Shown piece by piece: positions 45,020 through 54,085 of a DNA stretch of 64,000 bases. Source of the DNA: Anaerocolumna sp047777345 (GTDB lineage: Bacteria > Bacillota > Clostridia > Lachnospirales > Lachnospiraceae); the NCBI GenBank assembly GCA_047777345.1, contig JBKEEJ010000001.1:310001-374000 (forward strand). The letters run 5' to 3'. A program made the position numbers and the translations under genes. The notes beneath the pieces were generated by a model, which searched no databases, was not told the DNA's origin, and saw nothing but the letters and a program-made list of their open reading frames with translations. Every line of letters begins with the position of its first letter. The stretch's first letter is position 1.

Positions 45020-45778
45020 ATGGCTTTATTGGAAGTAAGAAATTTAGGGATCTCCTTTGGAGGCCTAAGAGCCGTTGATGATGTAAATCTTGAAGTAGAA
45101 AAGGGACAGCTTTTCGGATTAATCGGTCCAAACGGTGCAGGTAAAACAACCATTTTTAATCTGTTAACCGGTGTTTACCGCCCTACGGACGGAACGATTA
45201 AAATTGACGGTGTGGACATAGTAGGCAAATCCCCCTCCGAAATCTGCCAGGCCGGGATTGCCAGAACATTTCAGAATATTCGTTTATTTAAAAAAATGAG
45301 TGTTCTGGATAATGTAAAAGCAGCTCTGCATAATCAATACAAATACTCCCTTATGACCAGCTTTTTTCACCTGCCGGCTTTTTTTAAGACGGAAAAGGAA
45401 ATGGATGAAAAAGCCATGGAGATTCTAAAAGTATTTGACTTAGACGGTGAGGCTTTCTATATGGCGGGAAATTTGCCTTACGGAAAGCAAAGGAAGTTGG
45501 AAATTGCAAGAGCCCTGGCAACGAATCCAAAATTATTGCTGCTAGATGAACCGGCTGCCGGTATGAATCCCAACGAAACGGCAGAATTAATGCAAACGAT
45601 CCGCCTGGTAAGGGACCGTTATCATATTACCATCCTATTAATTGAACATGATATGAAGCTTGTAACCGGCATATGCGAGAAATTATTGGTATTAAATTTT
45701 GGTATGGAGCTTGCTTCTGGCACACCAAATGAGGTGTTAAATAATCCGGAAGTTATTAAAGCATACCTTGGAGAATAG
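45020..45778 (+). CDS. livG: Branched-chain amino acid ABC transporter ATPase LivG
   Basis: 252-residue ABC ATPase. Walker A is GPNGAGKTT, the signature region reads NLPYGKQRKLEIARAL (the LSGGQ position is replaced by LPYGKQ, normal in LivG), and Walker B is LLLLDEPAAGMNP. AGGAGGAAGGG precedes ATG 45020, giving MALLEVRNLGISFGG. It begins 19 bases after livM. Confidence 0.94.
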   Translation: MALLEVRNLGISFGGLRAVDDVNLEVEKGQLFGLIGPNGAGKTTIFNLLTGVYRPTDGTIKIDGVDIVGKSPSEICQAGIARTFQNIRLFKKMSVLDNVKAALHNQYKYSLMTSFFHLPAFFKTEKEMDEKAMEILKVFDLDGEAFYMAGNLPYGKQRKLEIARALATNPKLLLLDEPAAGMNPNETAELMQTIRLVRDRYHITILLIEHDMKLVTGICEKLLVLNFGMELASGTPNEVLNNPEVIKAYLGE

Positions 45779-45856
45779 TATTGGCTGTTAACTTTAAGCG
45801 AATATACGAATATGAGTGTGGTAATTAATTAGGGGAAAGAAATGGAGGAAATTCCC

Positions 45857-46567
45857 ATGGCAATGTTGACAATTAAAGACCTTCAGGTCTATTATGGAGT
45901 TATACAGGCAATTAAGGGAATCTCCTTTGAAGTAAACGAAGGAGAAATAATTGCCTTAATTGGAGCCAATGGTGCGGGTAAAACAACAACGCTTCATACG
46001 ATTACCGGACTGGTGTCTGCCAAGTCAGGAAGCATAGAGTTTGAGGGACATGATTTAACAAAGATTCCGGCTCACAAAATTGTCTCTTTGGGTATTGCTC
46101 ATGTTCCGGAAGGCAGAAGAATTTTTGCTGAACTGACCGTTTTGGAAAACCTGAAAATGGGAGCCTATACGAGAAGTGACAAAAATGAAATTGAAGAAAC
46201 CATTAAAAAAGTATACGCCCGTTTCCCCCGTCTGGAAGAAAGAAAGAATCAGATAGCCGGAACCTTAAGTGGTGGAGAGCAGCAGATGCTTGCTATTGGT
46301 CGTGCATTAATGTCACATCCCAGAATTATTTTAATGGATGAACCTTCCATGGGCTTATCACCAATTTTTGTTTCGGAAATATTTGACATTATAAAAGAAA
46401 TCAACAACAGCGGAACTACCGTACTGCTGGTGGAACAGAATGCAAAAAAAGCATTATCCATTGCAAATCGCGCATATGTTTTAGAAACCGGAAAAATTGT
46501 TTTGGAAGGTGATGCAAAAGAACTGATGAATAATGATTCCGTGAAAAAAGCTTACCTGGGTGAATAA
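45857..46567 (+). CDS. livF: Branched-chain amino acid ABC transporter ATPase LivF
   Basis: 236-residue ABC ATPase. Walker A is GANGAGKTT, the signature is LSGGEQQM and Walker B is IILMDEPSMGLSP; VPEGRRIFAELTVLENL is characteristic of LivF. ATG 45857 with GGAGGAAA 8 bases upstream is preferred; ATG 45842 with GGGGAAAG upstream is a close alternative. It closes the transporter and is 28 bases before the kinase-like gene. Confidence 0.94.
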   Translation: MAMLTIKDLQVYYGVIQAIKGISFEVNEGEIIALIGANGAGKTTTLHTITGLVSAKSGSIEFEGHDLTKIPAHKIVSLGIAHVPEGRRIFAELTVLENLKMGAYTRSDKNEIEETIKKVYARFPRLEERKNQIAGTLSGGEQQMLAIGRALMSHPRIILMDEPSMGLSPIFVSEIFDIIKEINNSGTTVLLVEQNAKKALSIANRAYVLETGKIVLEGDAKELMNNDSVKKAYLGE

Positions 46568-46595
46568 TCATCCGGAGGTAAAGAAGGAGGTTACT

Positions 46596-47228
46596 ATGGA
46601 TCATTATGTAATTACCATCGCAAGAGGTTATGGCAGCGGCGGCAGGACTATGGGCAAAATGCTGGCTAAGGAATTGGGAATACATTATTATGACAGGGAA
46701 CTGTTGCGATTGGCTTCTGATGAAAGCGGTATAAACGAAGAATTGTTTGCAAAAGCAGATGAACAGTTAAAGAAAAGCCTTTTATTCCGTATTGCAAGAA
46801 AAGAATACAAAGGGGAACTGATTCCGCCGGATCGGGAAGATTTTGTATCCAATGACAATTTGTTTAATTATCAGGCCAAGGTGATCAAACAGCTTGCCAT
46901 GCAGGAATCCTGCGTTATAGTTGGCAGATGTGCCGACTATATTTTAAGAGATATGGACAATGTGGTTAAAATATTTGTCCATGCGTCTTTAAAAGACTGT
47001 GTGGAAAGACTTAAGAGTATGTCAAGCCTACCGGAGAAAGAACTGGAGAAAAAAATAATAACAACGGATAAACGCAGGGCAGCCTATTATAAGTATTATA
47101 CCGGACAGGACTGGAAAAATGCCCAGAACTATGACCTGTGTTTTAACAGTGCCCAGTTAGGCTTTGAAAAATGTGTTGAAATCGTTAAAAACTACCTGCA
47201 AATTCGTTTCGGAATAGAATCCATTTAG
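46596..47228 (+). CDS. Cytidylate-kinase-like P-loop protein
   Basis: 210 residues. The P-loop GYGSGGRTMGKMLAKELG and HYYDRELLRLAS match the 'cytidylate kinase-like' (Cytidylate_kin2) family, which is distinct from the essential CMP kinase Cmk. Substrate is unknown; a nucleotide kinase role is inferred from fold only. AAGGAGG precedes ATG 46596. Position directly after livF and before the operon terminator shows co-transcription with the amino-acid transporter, but a functional link is not evident. Confidence 0.82.
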   Translation: MDHYVITIARGYGSGGRTMGKMLAKELGIHYYDRELLRLASDESGINEELFAKADEQLKKSLLFRIARKEYKGELIPPDREDFVSNDNLFNYQAKVIKQLAMQESCVIVGRCADYILRDMDNVVKIFVHASLKDCVERLKSMSSLPEKELEKKIITTDKRRAAYYKYYTGQDWKNAQNYDLCFNSAQLGFEKCVEIVKNYLQIRFGIESI

Positions 47229-47275
47229 TTTTATAATATAAAATGGTTTGTTATGCTTACCGCCTTTGATACGTA

Positions 47276-47350
47276 GGTTGTGACAAAATAAAGCTTTAGA
47301 TATGTTTTACCATCATAACTACAGGCTTTGTTTTGCCACAACCCTTTTTT
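47276..47350 (+). terminator. Terminator of the liv operon
   Basis: 19-base arms (47276-47294, 47325-47343) with 18 pairs and six T residues. The arm GGTTGTGACAAAAT is related to the other TTGCAAAA-type hairpins. Confidence 0.93.
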
Positions 47351-47396
47351 AGTTTCTCTGCGAATTTCTTTCTTGATTTTAAATGGAGCCGGAATC

Positions 47397-47426
47397 TTGC
47401 AATTTAATGCGTTACTGTGTTATACT
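47397..47426 (+). promoter_or_regulatory. Putative promoter of the aminotransferase pair
   Basis: TTGCAA, 18-base spacer, TATACT, about 48 bases before the start at 47474. Confidence 0.6.
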
Positions 47427-47473
47427 GTACAAAATTAAAGTCATCAAGAATTCATAGAAAAGAAGGTGCCGTT

Positions 47474-48664
47474 ATGATATCAGAAAAAATGCTGGAACTG
47501 GTAAAGGGGAGTTCCGCAATAAGGGCTATGTTTGAGGAGGGGAAAAGGCTTGCAGCCATATATGGCCCGGAAAATGTTTATGACTTTAGCCTGGGGAATC
47601 CCAGCGTAGAGCCCCCCAAAGCGGTGAAAGAAGCGTTAATCGACATAATTCATGAAGAAAATCCCAATGAGCTTCACGGTTACATGAGCAATTCCGGTTT
47701 TGAAGATGTCCGCAAGGCAATCGCAGAATCCATTAACAAAAAATATGATACTGCTTTTAATGAGAATAATATTATTATGACAGTGGGGGCTGCCGGTGGT
47801 TTAAATGTAATATTAAAAACATTATTAAATCCCGGGGATGAAGTAATTGTTTTTGCACCTTTTTTTGGAGAATACCGTAATTATGTAAGTAACTTTGAAG
47901 GAAAACTGGTTATTGTAAGTCCCGATACCGCTACCTTTTTGCCCAACCTGGCTGAATTTGAAGAAAAAATAACCGGTAAAACCAAAGCGGTTATAATAAA
48001 CACGCCAAATAATCCTACCGGAGTAATCTATTCCGAAGAAACCATTCGGTCTATAGCTGAAATTTTAACCAGAAAGCAAAAAGAATATGGTACTTCCATT
48101 TATCTGATTTCGGATGAGCCATACAGGGAACTGGTATATGACGGGGCGGAAGTACCTTATCTTACCAAATATTATAAGAATACCATCGTAGGGTATTCTT
48201 ACAGCAAATCCCTATCTGTTCCCGGTGAGAGAATCGGATACCTGGTAATTCCTGACGAAACAGATGATTTTGCGGATATTGTCATGGGGGCAAATGTGGC
48301 CAATCGAATACTAGGCTTTGTCAATGCGCCTTCCCTGATACAGAAAGTTGTGGCAAAATGTCTGGATGTTCAGGTAGATGTGGCCCAATATGACCGTAAC
48401 CGCAAGTTGCTTTATAACAGTTTAACCGAATTGGGATATACCTGCGTAAAACCACAGGGGGCTTTTTATTTGTTTGTAAAATCCTTAGAAGAAGATGATG
48501 TGGCTTTTTGCGCGGCGGCCAAAAAGTATAACATACTTATTGTCCCCGGTTCCTCCTTTGGCTGTCCGGGGTTTGTAAGAATTGCCTACTGTGTAAAATA
48601 TGAAACCATTGAAAATTCCCTGGCAGGGTTTAAAAAGCTGGCAGAGGACTATAAGAACAGATAA
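47474..48664 (+). CDS. PLP-dependent class I/II aminotransferase
   Basis: 396 residues, fold type I. The PLP-site pattern is visible: substrate loop FSLGNPSVEPP, NTPNNPTGVIYSE, the aspartate in LISDEPYRELVYDG, the Schiff-base lysine in YSYSKSLSVPGERIGY and a C-terminal arginine in FVRIAYC. It resembles aspartate/alanine/aromatic aminotransferases; the exact amino acid is not clear. ATG 47474 follows AGAAGGTG. It is 32 bases before a second aminotransferase, implying one transcript. Confidence 0.88.
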   Translation: MISEKMLELVKGSSAIRAMFEEGKRLAAIYGPENVYDFSLGNPSVEPPKAVKEALIDIIHEENPNELHGYMSNSGFEDVRKAIAESINKKYDTAFNENNIIMTVGAAGGLNVILKTLLNPGDEVIVFAPFFGEYRNYVSNFEGKLVIVSPDTATFLPNLAEFEEKITGKTKAVIINTPNNPTGVIYSEETIRSIAEILTRKQKEYGTSIYLISDEPYRELVYDGAEVPYLTKYYKNTIVGYSYSKSLSVPGERIGYLVIPDETDDFADIVMGANVANRILGFVNAPSLIQKVVAKCLDVQVDVAQYDRNRKLLYNSLTELGYTCVKPQGAFYLFVKSLEEDDVAFCAAAKKYNILIVPGSSFGCPGFVRIAYCVKYETIENSLAGFKKLAEDYKNR

Positions 48665-48696
48665 AGGAAAAACGAAAAAGAAAAGTGAGGATTACA

Positions 48697-49752
48697 ATGA
48701 AGGCATGGGAAAATAATATCAGGAGAGTCACTCCTTATGTACCTGGAGAACAGCCGGACATACCCGGTATGATTAAACTAAATACCAATGAAAACCCCTA
48801 TCCCCCGTCTCCGGCGGTTTTAAAAGCCATGCGCAAGTTGCAGATAGAAAAATTAAGACTATATCCGGATGCGGCTGCCAAAGCCCTGGTAAAAGCTTTG
48901 GCCGATTACTACGATCTTGAGGAAAATCAGGTGTTTGTAGGTGTGGGATCGGATGACGTTCTGGCGATGGCCTTTATGACTTTTTTTAATTCGGATAAGC
49001 CAATTTTGTTTCCGGATATTACGTATTCTTTTTATGATGTTTGGGCAGAATTATTTCATATACCTTACAAATGTCCTGCCCTGGATGACAATTTCCGGAT
49101 CCGGAAAGAAGATTATTATCAGGAAAATGGGGGGATTGTAATCGCCAATCCCAACGCACCTACTTCCATCGGGGAAGATATTACATTTGTTCGTGACATT
49201 CTGGAACACAACCGGGATAGTGTGGTAATTGTGGATGAGGCTTATGTTGATTTCGGCGGAGTAAGTGCACTTAAACTGACGAAAGAGTTTGATAACCTCT
49301 TAGTGGTACAGACATTTTCCAAATCCCGTTCCATGGCCGGAATGAGAATAGGGTATGCTATGGGTAATCCTTTGCTGATTAAAGCGCTAAATGATGTGAA
49401 ATATTCCTATAATTCCTATACAATGAATGTAACCTCCATTTACTATGGCCTGGAAGCAGTAAAAGATGTGGCATATTATAAGGAATGCATTGGCAAAATT
49501 ATAAGAACCAGAGAATGGGTAAAAAAAGAATTAAAAAAACTGGGATTTACTTTTCCCGATTCCCAAACCAACTTTATTTTTGCGAAACACCGTACTGTAC
49601 CTGCTAAAAAAATTTTTACCGATTTAAAGAAGGAAAACATTTTTGTCAGATATTTTAACAAACCAAGGATTGATAATTATCTGCGCATCACCATTGGTAC
49701 CGATGAACAAATGGAAAAGGTATTGGAAGTTTTGCGAAGAATTGTGAATTAG
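48697..49752 (+). CDS. hisC: Histidinol-phosphate aminotransferase-like enzyme
   Basis: 351 residues. HisC-type features are IKLNTNENPYPPSP, LRLYPDAAAKALVKALA, NPNAPTS, VIVDEAYVDFGG and the lysine loop FSKSRSMAGMRIGYA, followed by YLRITIGT near the end. It would transaminate imidazole-acetol phosphate, or phenylpyruvate-type keto acids as some HisC do. ATG 48697 follows GTGAGG; an in-frame GTG at 48685 coincides with that site. No other his genes are near, so an aromatic amino acid role is equally possible. Confidence 0.85.
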   Translation: MKAWENNIRRVTPYVPGEQPDIPGMIKLNTNENPYPPSPAVLKAMRKLQIEKLRLYPDAAAKALVKALADYYDLEENQVFVGVGSDDVLAMAFMTFFNSDKPILFPDITYSFYDVWAELFHIPYKCPALDDNFRIRKEDYYQENGGIVIANPNAPTSIGEDITFVRDILEHNRDSVVIVDEAYVDFGGVSALKLTKEFDNLLVVQTFSKSRSMAGMRIGYAMGNPLLIKALNDVKYSYNSYTMNVTSIYYGLEAVKDVAYYKECIGKIIRTREWVKKELKKLGFTFPDSQTNFIFAKHRTVPAKKIFTDLKKENIFVRYFNKPRIDNYLRITIGTDEQMEKVLEVLRRIVN

Positions 49753-49775
49753 TATGAATGATGGCAGCCGTGATT

Positions 49776-49818
49776 CCTGCAGGTATTTTCTGTTGTCCAA
49801 ATATTAGCAGGCCTTTTT
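49776..49818 (+). terminator. Terminator after the aminotransferase pair
   Basis: 13-base arms (49776-49788, 49799-49811) with 12 pairs, two of them G-U, and a T5 tail. Confidence 0.75.
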
Positions 49819-49845
49819 CGGAAAATGAATCCCGGAAAGGTTATT

Positions 49846-49874
49846 TTGACTAATAAAAGCAATTGTGGTATTAT
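49846..49874 (+). promoter_or_regulatory. Promoter of glnS
   Basis: TTGACT, 17-base spacer, TATTAT, 39 bases before the start codon. Confidence 0.75.
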
Positions 49875-49912
49875 AGTGTGTATTATAAGATACTGCTTAA
49901 GGAGGAAATGCC

Positions 49913-51634
49913 ATGGATACAGTGGATACTGGACTTGGTAAGAATGAATTGCATAACGATTCTGAAAAACAAGTAGAAAAAGAATCAGGTTCTAAAAATT
50001 TTATAGAGCAAATTATTGAAAAAGATCTTGAAGAAGGCAGATGTGTGACAGTAAAGACCAGATTTCCGCCGGAACCCAATGGTTATCTTCATATTGGACA
50101 TGCGAAATCCATATTGTTAAACTATGGCCTTGCGAAAAAATACGGTGGTCAGTTTAATTTAAGATTTGATGATACCAATCCCACCAAAGAAAAGGCAGAA
50201 TTTGTGAAGTCCATTATTGAAGATGTTAAGTGGTTAGGTGCTGATTATGAAGACAGGCTGTACTTTGCATCTGATTATTTTGACCAGATGTATGAAGCGG
50301 CAGTAAAGCTGATTAAAAAGGGGAAAGCTTACGTATGTGACCTTACGCCGGAAGAAATACGGGAATATCGGGGAACTTTAACAACACCCGGTAAAAACAG
50401 CCCTTACAGAGATAGATCTGTGGAAGAAAACTTAAGATTGTTTGAAGGTATGAAAAACGGTGAATACCCGGATGGTTCCAAAGTACTAAGAGCCAAGATA
50501 GATATGGCTTCTCCCAATATTAATATGAGAGATCCTATCCTTTATCGAATTGCCAGAATGACTCATCATAATACCGGTGACAAATGGTGCATATATCCTA
50601 TGTACGATTTTGCACATCCGATCGAAGATGCTATTGAGGGGATAACGCATTCAATCTGTACATTGGAATTTGAAGACCATAGACCATTATATGACTGGGT
50701 GGTAAGGGAATTGGAATATCCGAATCCTCCAAAGCAGATAGAATTTGCAAAATTATATCTGACCAATGTGATTACAGGAAAAAGATATATAAAGAGGCTG
50801 GTTGAAGAAGGTATTGTAGACGGCTGGGATGATCCGAGACTGGTTTCCATCAGCGCTCTGCGAAGAAGAGGGTTTACACCGGAGTCTATCAAAATGTTTA
50901 TGGAACTGTGTGGCGTATCAAAAAGCCAGAGTTCGGTAGATTATTCCATGCTGGAATATTGTATCCGGGAAGATTTAAAGTTAAAAAGGCCCCGTGTTAT
51001 GGCCGTCCTGGATCCGATTAAGCTGATTATAGACAATTATCCGGAAGGACAGGTGGAATATCTTGAGGTGCCCAACAATCAGGAAAATGAAGAATTAGGA
51101 ATAAGAAAAGTTCCTTTCGGCCGTGAGCTTTATATTGACAGGCAGGATTTTATGATAGAACCTCCCAAAAAATATTATCGTCTTTATCCTGGTAACGAAG
51201 TACGTCTGATGAATGCATATTTTGTAACATGTACAGATTATGTAACGGATGAGGCTGGTAACGTAACAGAAGTACACTGTACTTACGATCCGGAAACAAA
51301 AAGCGGAAGTGGTTTTACCGGACGTAAAGTAAAAGGAACGATCCACTGGGTTTATGCTCCCACAGCGGAAAAAGTTGAAGTCAGGTTATATGAAAATATT
51401 GTGGACGAAGAAAAGGGAGCTTACAACGAAGACGGAAGCATTAACCTGAACCCCAATTCACTAACCGTATTAAAAGAGTGCTATGTTGAGCCAAGCGTAA
51501 AAGGCTCCAAGCCCTATGACAGTTTTCAATTTTTAAGGCACGGTTATTTTTGTGTGGATTGCAAGGATTCTACAGCAGACCATCTGGTATTTAATCGTAT
51601 TGTATCACTGAAGAGTTCATATAAACCCGTATAA
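49913..51634 (+). CDS. glnS: Glutaminyl-tRNA synthetase
   Basis: 573-residue class Ic synthetase. A polar head of about 45 residues precedes the catalytic core with PEPNGYLHIGHAKS (HIGH at 60-63) and RFDDTNPTKE. GWDDPRLVSISALRRRG is the GlnRS-specific stretch. The KMSKS-equivalent loop reads VITGKRYIKRLV (287-292 ITGKRY) where typical GlnRS have V-M-S-K-R; one residue seems inserted and Met-Ser is replaced, while Lys-Arg is kept. A C-terminal beta-barrel anticodon domain completes it. GlnRS is patchy in Firmicutes, which mostly use GatCAB. AAGGAGGAAAT precedes the ATG. Confidence 0.94.
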   Translation: MDTVDTGLGKNELHNDSEKQVEKESGSKNFIEQIIEKDLEEGRCVTVKTRFPPEPNGYLHIGHAKSILLNYGLAKKYGGQFNLRFDDTNPTKEKAEFVKSIIEDVKWLGADYEDRLYFASDYFDQMYEAAVKLIKKGKAYVCDLTPEEIREYRGTLTTPGKNSPYRDRSVEENLRLFEGMKNGEYPDGSKVLRAKIDMASPNINMRDPILYRIARMTHHNTGDKWCIYPMYDFAHPIEDAIEGITHSICTLEFEDHRPLYDWVVRELEYPNPPKQIEFAKLYLTNVITGKRYIKRLVEEGIVDGWDDPRLVSISALRRRGFTPESIKMFMELCGVSKSQSSVDYSMLEYCIREDLKLKRPRVMAVLDPIKLIIDNYPEGQVEYLEVPNNQENEELGIRKVPFGRELYIDRQDFMIEPPKKYYRLYPGNEVRLMNAYFVTCTDYVTDEAGNVTEVHCTYDPETKSGSGFTGRKVKGTIHWVYAPTAEKVEVRLYENIVDEEKGAYNEDGSINLNPNSLTVLKECYVEPSVKGSKPYDSFQFLRHGYFCVDCKDSTADHLVFNRIVSLKSSYKPV

Positions 51635-51647
51635 AGGAGGATAAAGT

Positions 51648-52496
51648 ATGTCTAATTTATTTTCAGGGCTGGAAGCGTTCGGGCTTGGGAATATGAAAAA
51701 TCTGGAAGTATATGGATCCGAAGAAAAAAGCGGCAAAAGGCCTGGGACCGAGGGGGAAGAAAAGGCAAAAGTTGCGGAATCAGACCTGATATTTGACAAA
51801 ACCTATACCTGCCCTGTATGTGATAAGGAATTTAAGTCCAAAATGGTGAAAACAGGAAAAGTAAAGCTAATATCTGCTGATACGGATTTACGGCCAAAGT
51901 ATCAGCTGGTTGATTCACTGAAATATGATGCAATTGTCTGCCCTCACTGCGGATATGCCGCCTTGAACCGTTTCTTTAATTATATTACTTCCGCACAGGC
52001 GAAACTGATTAAGGAACAGATTTCTTCCTCTTTTAAGGGAATAAAGACGGAAGGGGACATATTAACTTATGATGATGCTATTGTACGGCATAAACTGGCT
52101 TTGCTAAACACAATAGTAAAGAAAAGCAAGCTAAGTGAACGTGCTTATACCTGTTTAAAAACCGCATGGATGTTTCGCGGCAAGGCAGAGCAGCTTATGG
52201 CAGAAAATCCGGACGAAAAAACCAAGGAAGAAATTAAGAAACTGCAAAAGGAAGAACTGGAATTTATCTCCAACGCTTATGAAGGCTTTGTGGAAGCTTT
52301 TTCCAAAGAAATGTTTCCTATGTGCGGCATGGATGAAAACACCATGACATATCTGGTGGCTGAACTGGCCAGAAGAATCGGAAAATACGATGAGGCCATT
52401 AGATGGATATCAAAAGTCCTTATTTCCAGAGATGCCAATGAGAGAATTAAATCAAAAGCAAGGGAGTTAAAAGAACTGATAAGACAGAATTCTTAA
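51648..52496 (+). CDS. DUF2225 zinc-binding protein
   Basis: 282 residues. The DUF2225 core has two Cys pairs, CPVCDKEF (about residue 50) and CPHCGYAALNRFF (about 102), likely one zinc site. The C-terminal half is helical and TPR-like (YKTAWMFRGKAEQL-type pattern, then RIGKYDEAIRWISKVL). Function is unknown in the family. AAGGAGG precedes the ATG and it begins 13 bases after glnS, so the two form an operon. Confidence 0.85.
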   Translation: MSNLFSGLEAFGLGNMKNLEVYGSEEKSGKRPGTEGEEKAKVAESDLIFDKTYTCPVCDKEFKSKMVKTGKVKLISADTDLRPKYQLVDSLKYDAIVCPHCGYAALNRFFNYITSAQAKLIKEQISSSFKGIKTEGDILTYDDAIVRHKLALLNTIVKKSKLSERAYTCLKTAWMFRGKAEQLMAENPDEKTKEEIKKLQKEELEFISNAYEGFVEAFSKEMFPMCGMDENTMTYLVAELARRIGKYDEAIRWISKVLISRDANERIKSKARELKELIRQNS

Positions 52497-52522
52497 GCTT
52501 TTATACAAGTTATTTAAAATGC

Positions 52523-52570
52523 TGGGCCTGTTGCAAAACGTAAACAAACTTTTGTTTTGCAGCAGACCCA
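52523..52570. terminator. Two-way hairpin between converging genes
   Basis: 17-base arms TGGGCCTGTTGCAAAAC (52523-52539) and GTTTTGCAGCAGACCCA (52554-52570), 16 pairs, 14-base loop. No T-tract, so its efficiency as a terminator is uncertain. Confidence 0.7.
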
Positions 52571-52605
52571 CTTATTATAGAATTTATTAGTATTAGAAGA
52601 AAAGA

Positions 52606-53350
52606 TTAAGAGTCTTTTTCTTTTTCCAGTTGGCTTAAGATACTGTTGGTCTTTATCATTGTTCTAGAAAGAGCGTCCTTTGAATTTTTCCAGGGCTCAT
52701 TTACATAACGATAATCAAATTTATCAATAAACCATTCTAAGTCATCCCGGACCCGTTTCATATTATCCAGATATACCTTATTTAAGCTGGTTTGGAATTC
52801 CTCCGCTTTTTTAGGGTTTAAGTGTTTTGGAGCTTCTTCATAAAGCAAACCGTAGTGGGAAGTACAAAAGCCTTTTGACTGTTTAAAAAACAGTTTGGAA
52901 TTCGTCATTATTTTCATAGAGAGCGAATATGGTATCGATATAACGTAAAAACGTATCGTTAATCCGGTTACAGACATAGCAGGAATTATCCAAATGCTTG
53001 ATATAGGCTTTTACGCCGGAAACTTGCGTTTTCTTACTGAAAAAAGAAGGAGAAGATATTTTTTTGCCTGACGCAGTCAGATTTTCGATATCTTTTATAG
53101 TTTTATCCATATGGGTTTTCAGTATAAGAGCAAGCCCAAGGCGGTTTTGGGTTTTGTATAGTTTCTGAATGTGGTCGCTGCAGAAACCTATTTTATCCGT
53201 TTCTCCACGGACATCATCTTCCATATAACTGGGACCCATGGTAAATTCAATGGCATTGTCTTCCAAGACCTTCTTCATCAGGCACAGGGGACATTCGCTG
53301 TCTGCATGAAAAGCTTCGTTTACTGGTATGGTATATAATTTTTCTTTCAA
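52606..53350 (-). pseudogene. DUF6062 family gene with a one-base frameshift at an A6/T6 run
   Basis: Removing one A:T pair from the run 52885-52890 gives one continuous 247-residue protein across the joint (DEFQTVFKQSKGFCTSHYG). Family-like features are KEKLYTIPVNEAF, the pairs CPLC, FCSDH, CYVC and FCTSH spread along the chain, and FTMGPSYMEDDVRGETD. As written the N-terminal half stops at 52883 after ...EFQTVF. The start is taken as TTG at 53350 with AGGG 8 bases upstream. Function unknown. The His/Cys pairs suggest metal binding. The repeat of a single extra A, as in the HtrA-like gene, makes sequencing error a serious option. Confidence 0.75.
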
Positions 53351-53667
53351 TAGTATCCCTGCCTTTAGTTTTTGTTTATTATAGCATAGGGATATTTTCT
53401 TAGCAATGAAAAGAAAGATGATTTCAAGGAAGCAAAACAGGTCCAATGAGAAAAATAATTTGATTACAAAAATCAGAAAATACAGTAAAATTTACATAAA
53501 ATAGCATTTATTTGGGTATTAAATTAATAATAATGGGAATCTTTTAATTAGTTGTAGGCAAAATTCTCAATTAAACGAAAAAGTGTGAAAAAAAGAGATA
53601 TAAAGACTATGTATTAGATAATATTAAATTTTAGGGCTTTTTCCTCATTTTTAAAGCAGAAGTAGAT
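53351..53667. other. AT-rich gap upstream of groES
   Basis: Nothing recognisable except the divergent leader of the DUF6062 gene; no gene or strong dyad was seen before the groE promoter. Confidence 0.5.
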
Positions 53668-53696
53668 TTGCATAATAAAAGCAAATTTACTAATAT
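53668..53696 (+). promoter_or_regulatory. groESL promoter
   Basis: TTGCAT, 17-base spacer, TAATAT, immediately upstream of the CIRCE operator. Confidence 0.75.
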
Positions 53697-53708
53697 ATAG
53701 TTTATCAG

Positions 53709-53735
53709 TTAGCACTCGATTGAGGTGAGTGCTAA
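53709..53735. promoter_or_regulatory. CIRCE operator (HrcA binding site)
   Basis: Perfect consensus: TTAGCACTC, nine bases, GAGTGCTAA. It predicts heat-inducible, HrcA-repressed expression of groESL. Confidence 0.98.
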
Positions 53736-53770
53736 TAATAAGTCAAGGACATTGTAAGGAGGAAAATGAT

Positions 53771-54058
53771 ATGAAGTTAGTACCATTAGGAGACAAGGTA
53801 GTTTTAAAACAGATGGTTGCTGAAGAAACAACAAAATCCGGTATCGTTTTACCAGGCCAGGCTAAAGAAAAACCACAGCAAGCAGAAGTTATTGCAGTAG
53901 GTCCTGGTGGAGTTGTAGATGGAAAAGAAGTTACCATGCATGTAAAACCTGGTGATAAAGTTATTTATTCAAAATATGCTGGAACAGAAGTTAAATTGGA
54001 TGAGGAAGAATTTATTATAGTAAGACAAAACGATATTGTAGCCATTGTGGAAGACTAA
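53771..54058 (+). CDS. groS: Co-chaperonin GroES
   Basis: 95 residues, standard length. MKLVPLGDKVVLKQ and the mobile-loop region TTKSGIVLPGQAKEKPQQ are typical; the protein ends VAIVED. AAGGAGG precedes ATG 53771. It caps GroEL during ATP-driven folding. Control by the CIRCE element just upstream is expected. Confidence 0.97.
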   Translation: MKLVPLGDKVVLKQMVAEETTKSGIVLPGQAKEKPQQAEVIAVGPGGVVDGKEVTMHVKPGDKVIYSKYAGTEVKLDEEEFIIVRQNDIVAIVED

Positions 54059-54085
54059 AATTATAACATATAGGAGGGAATAATT

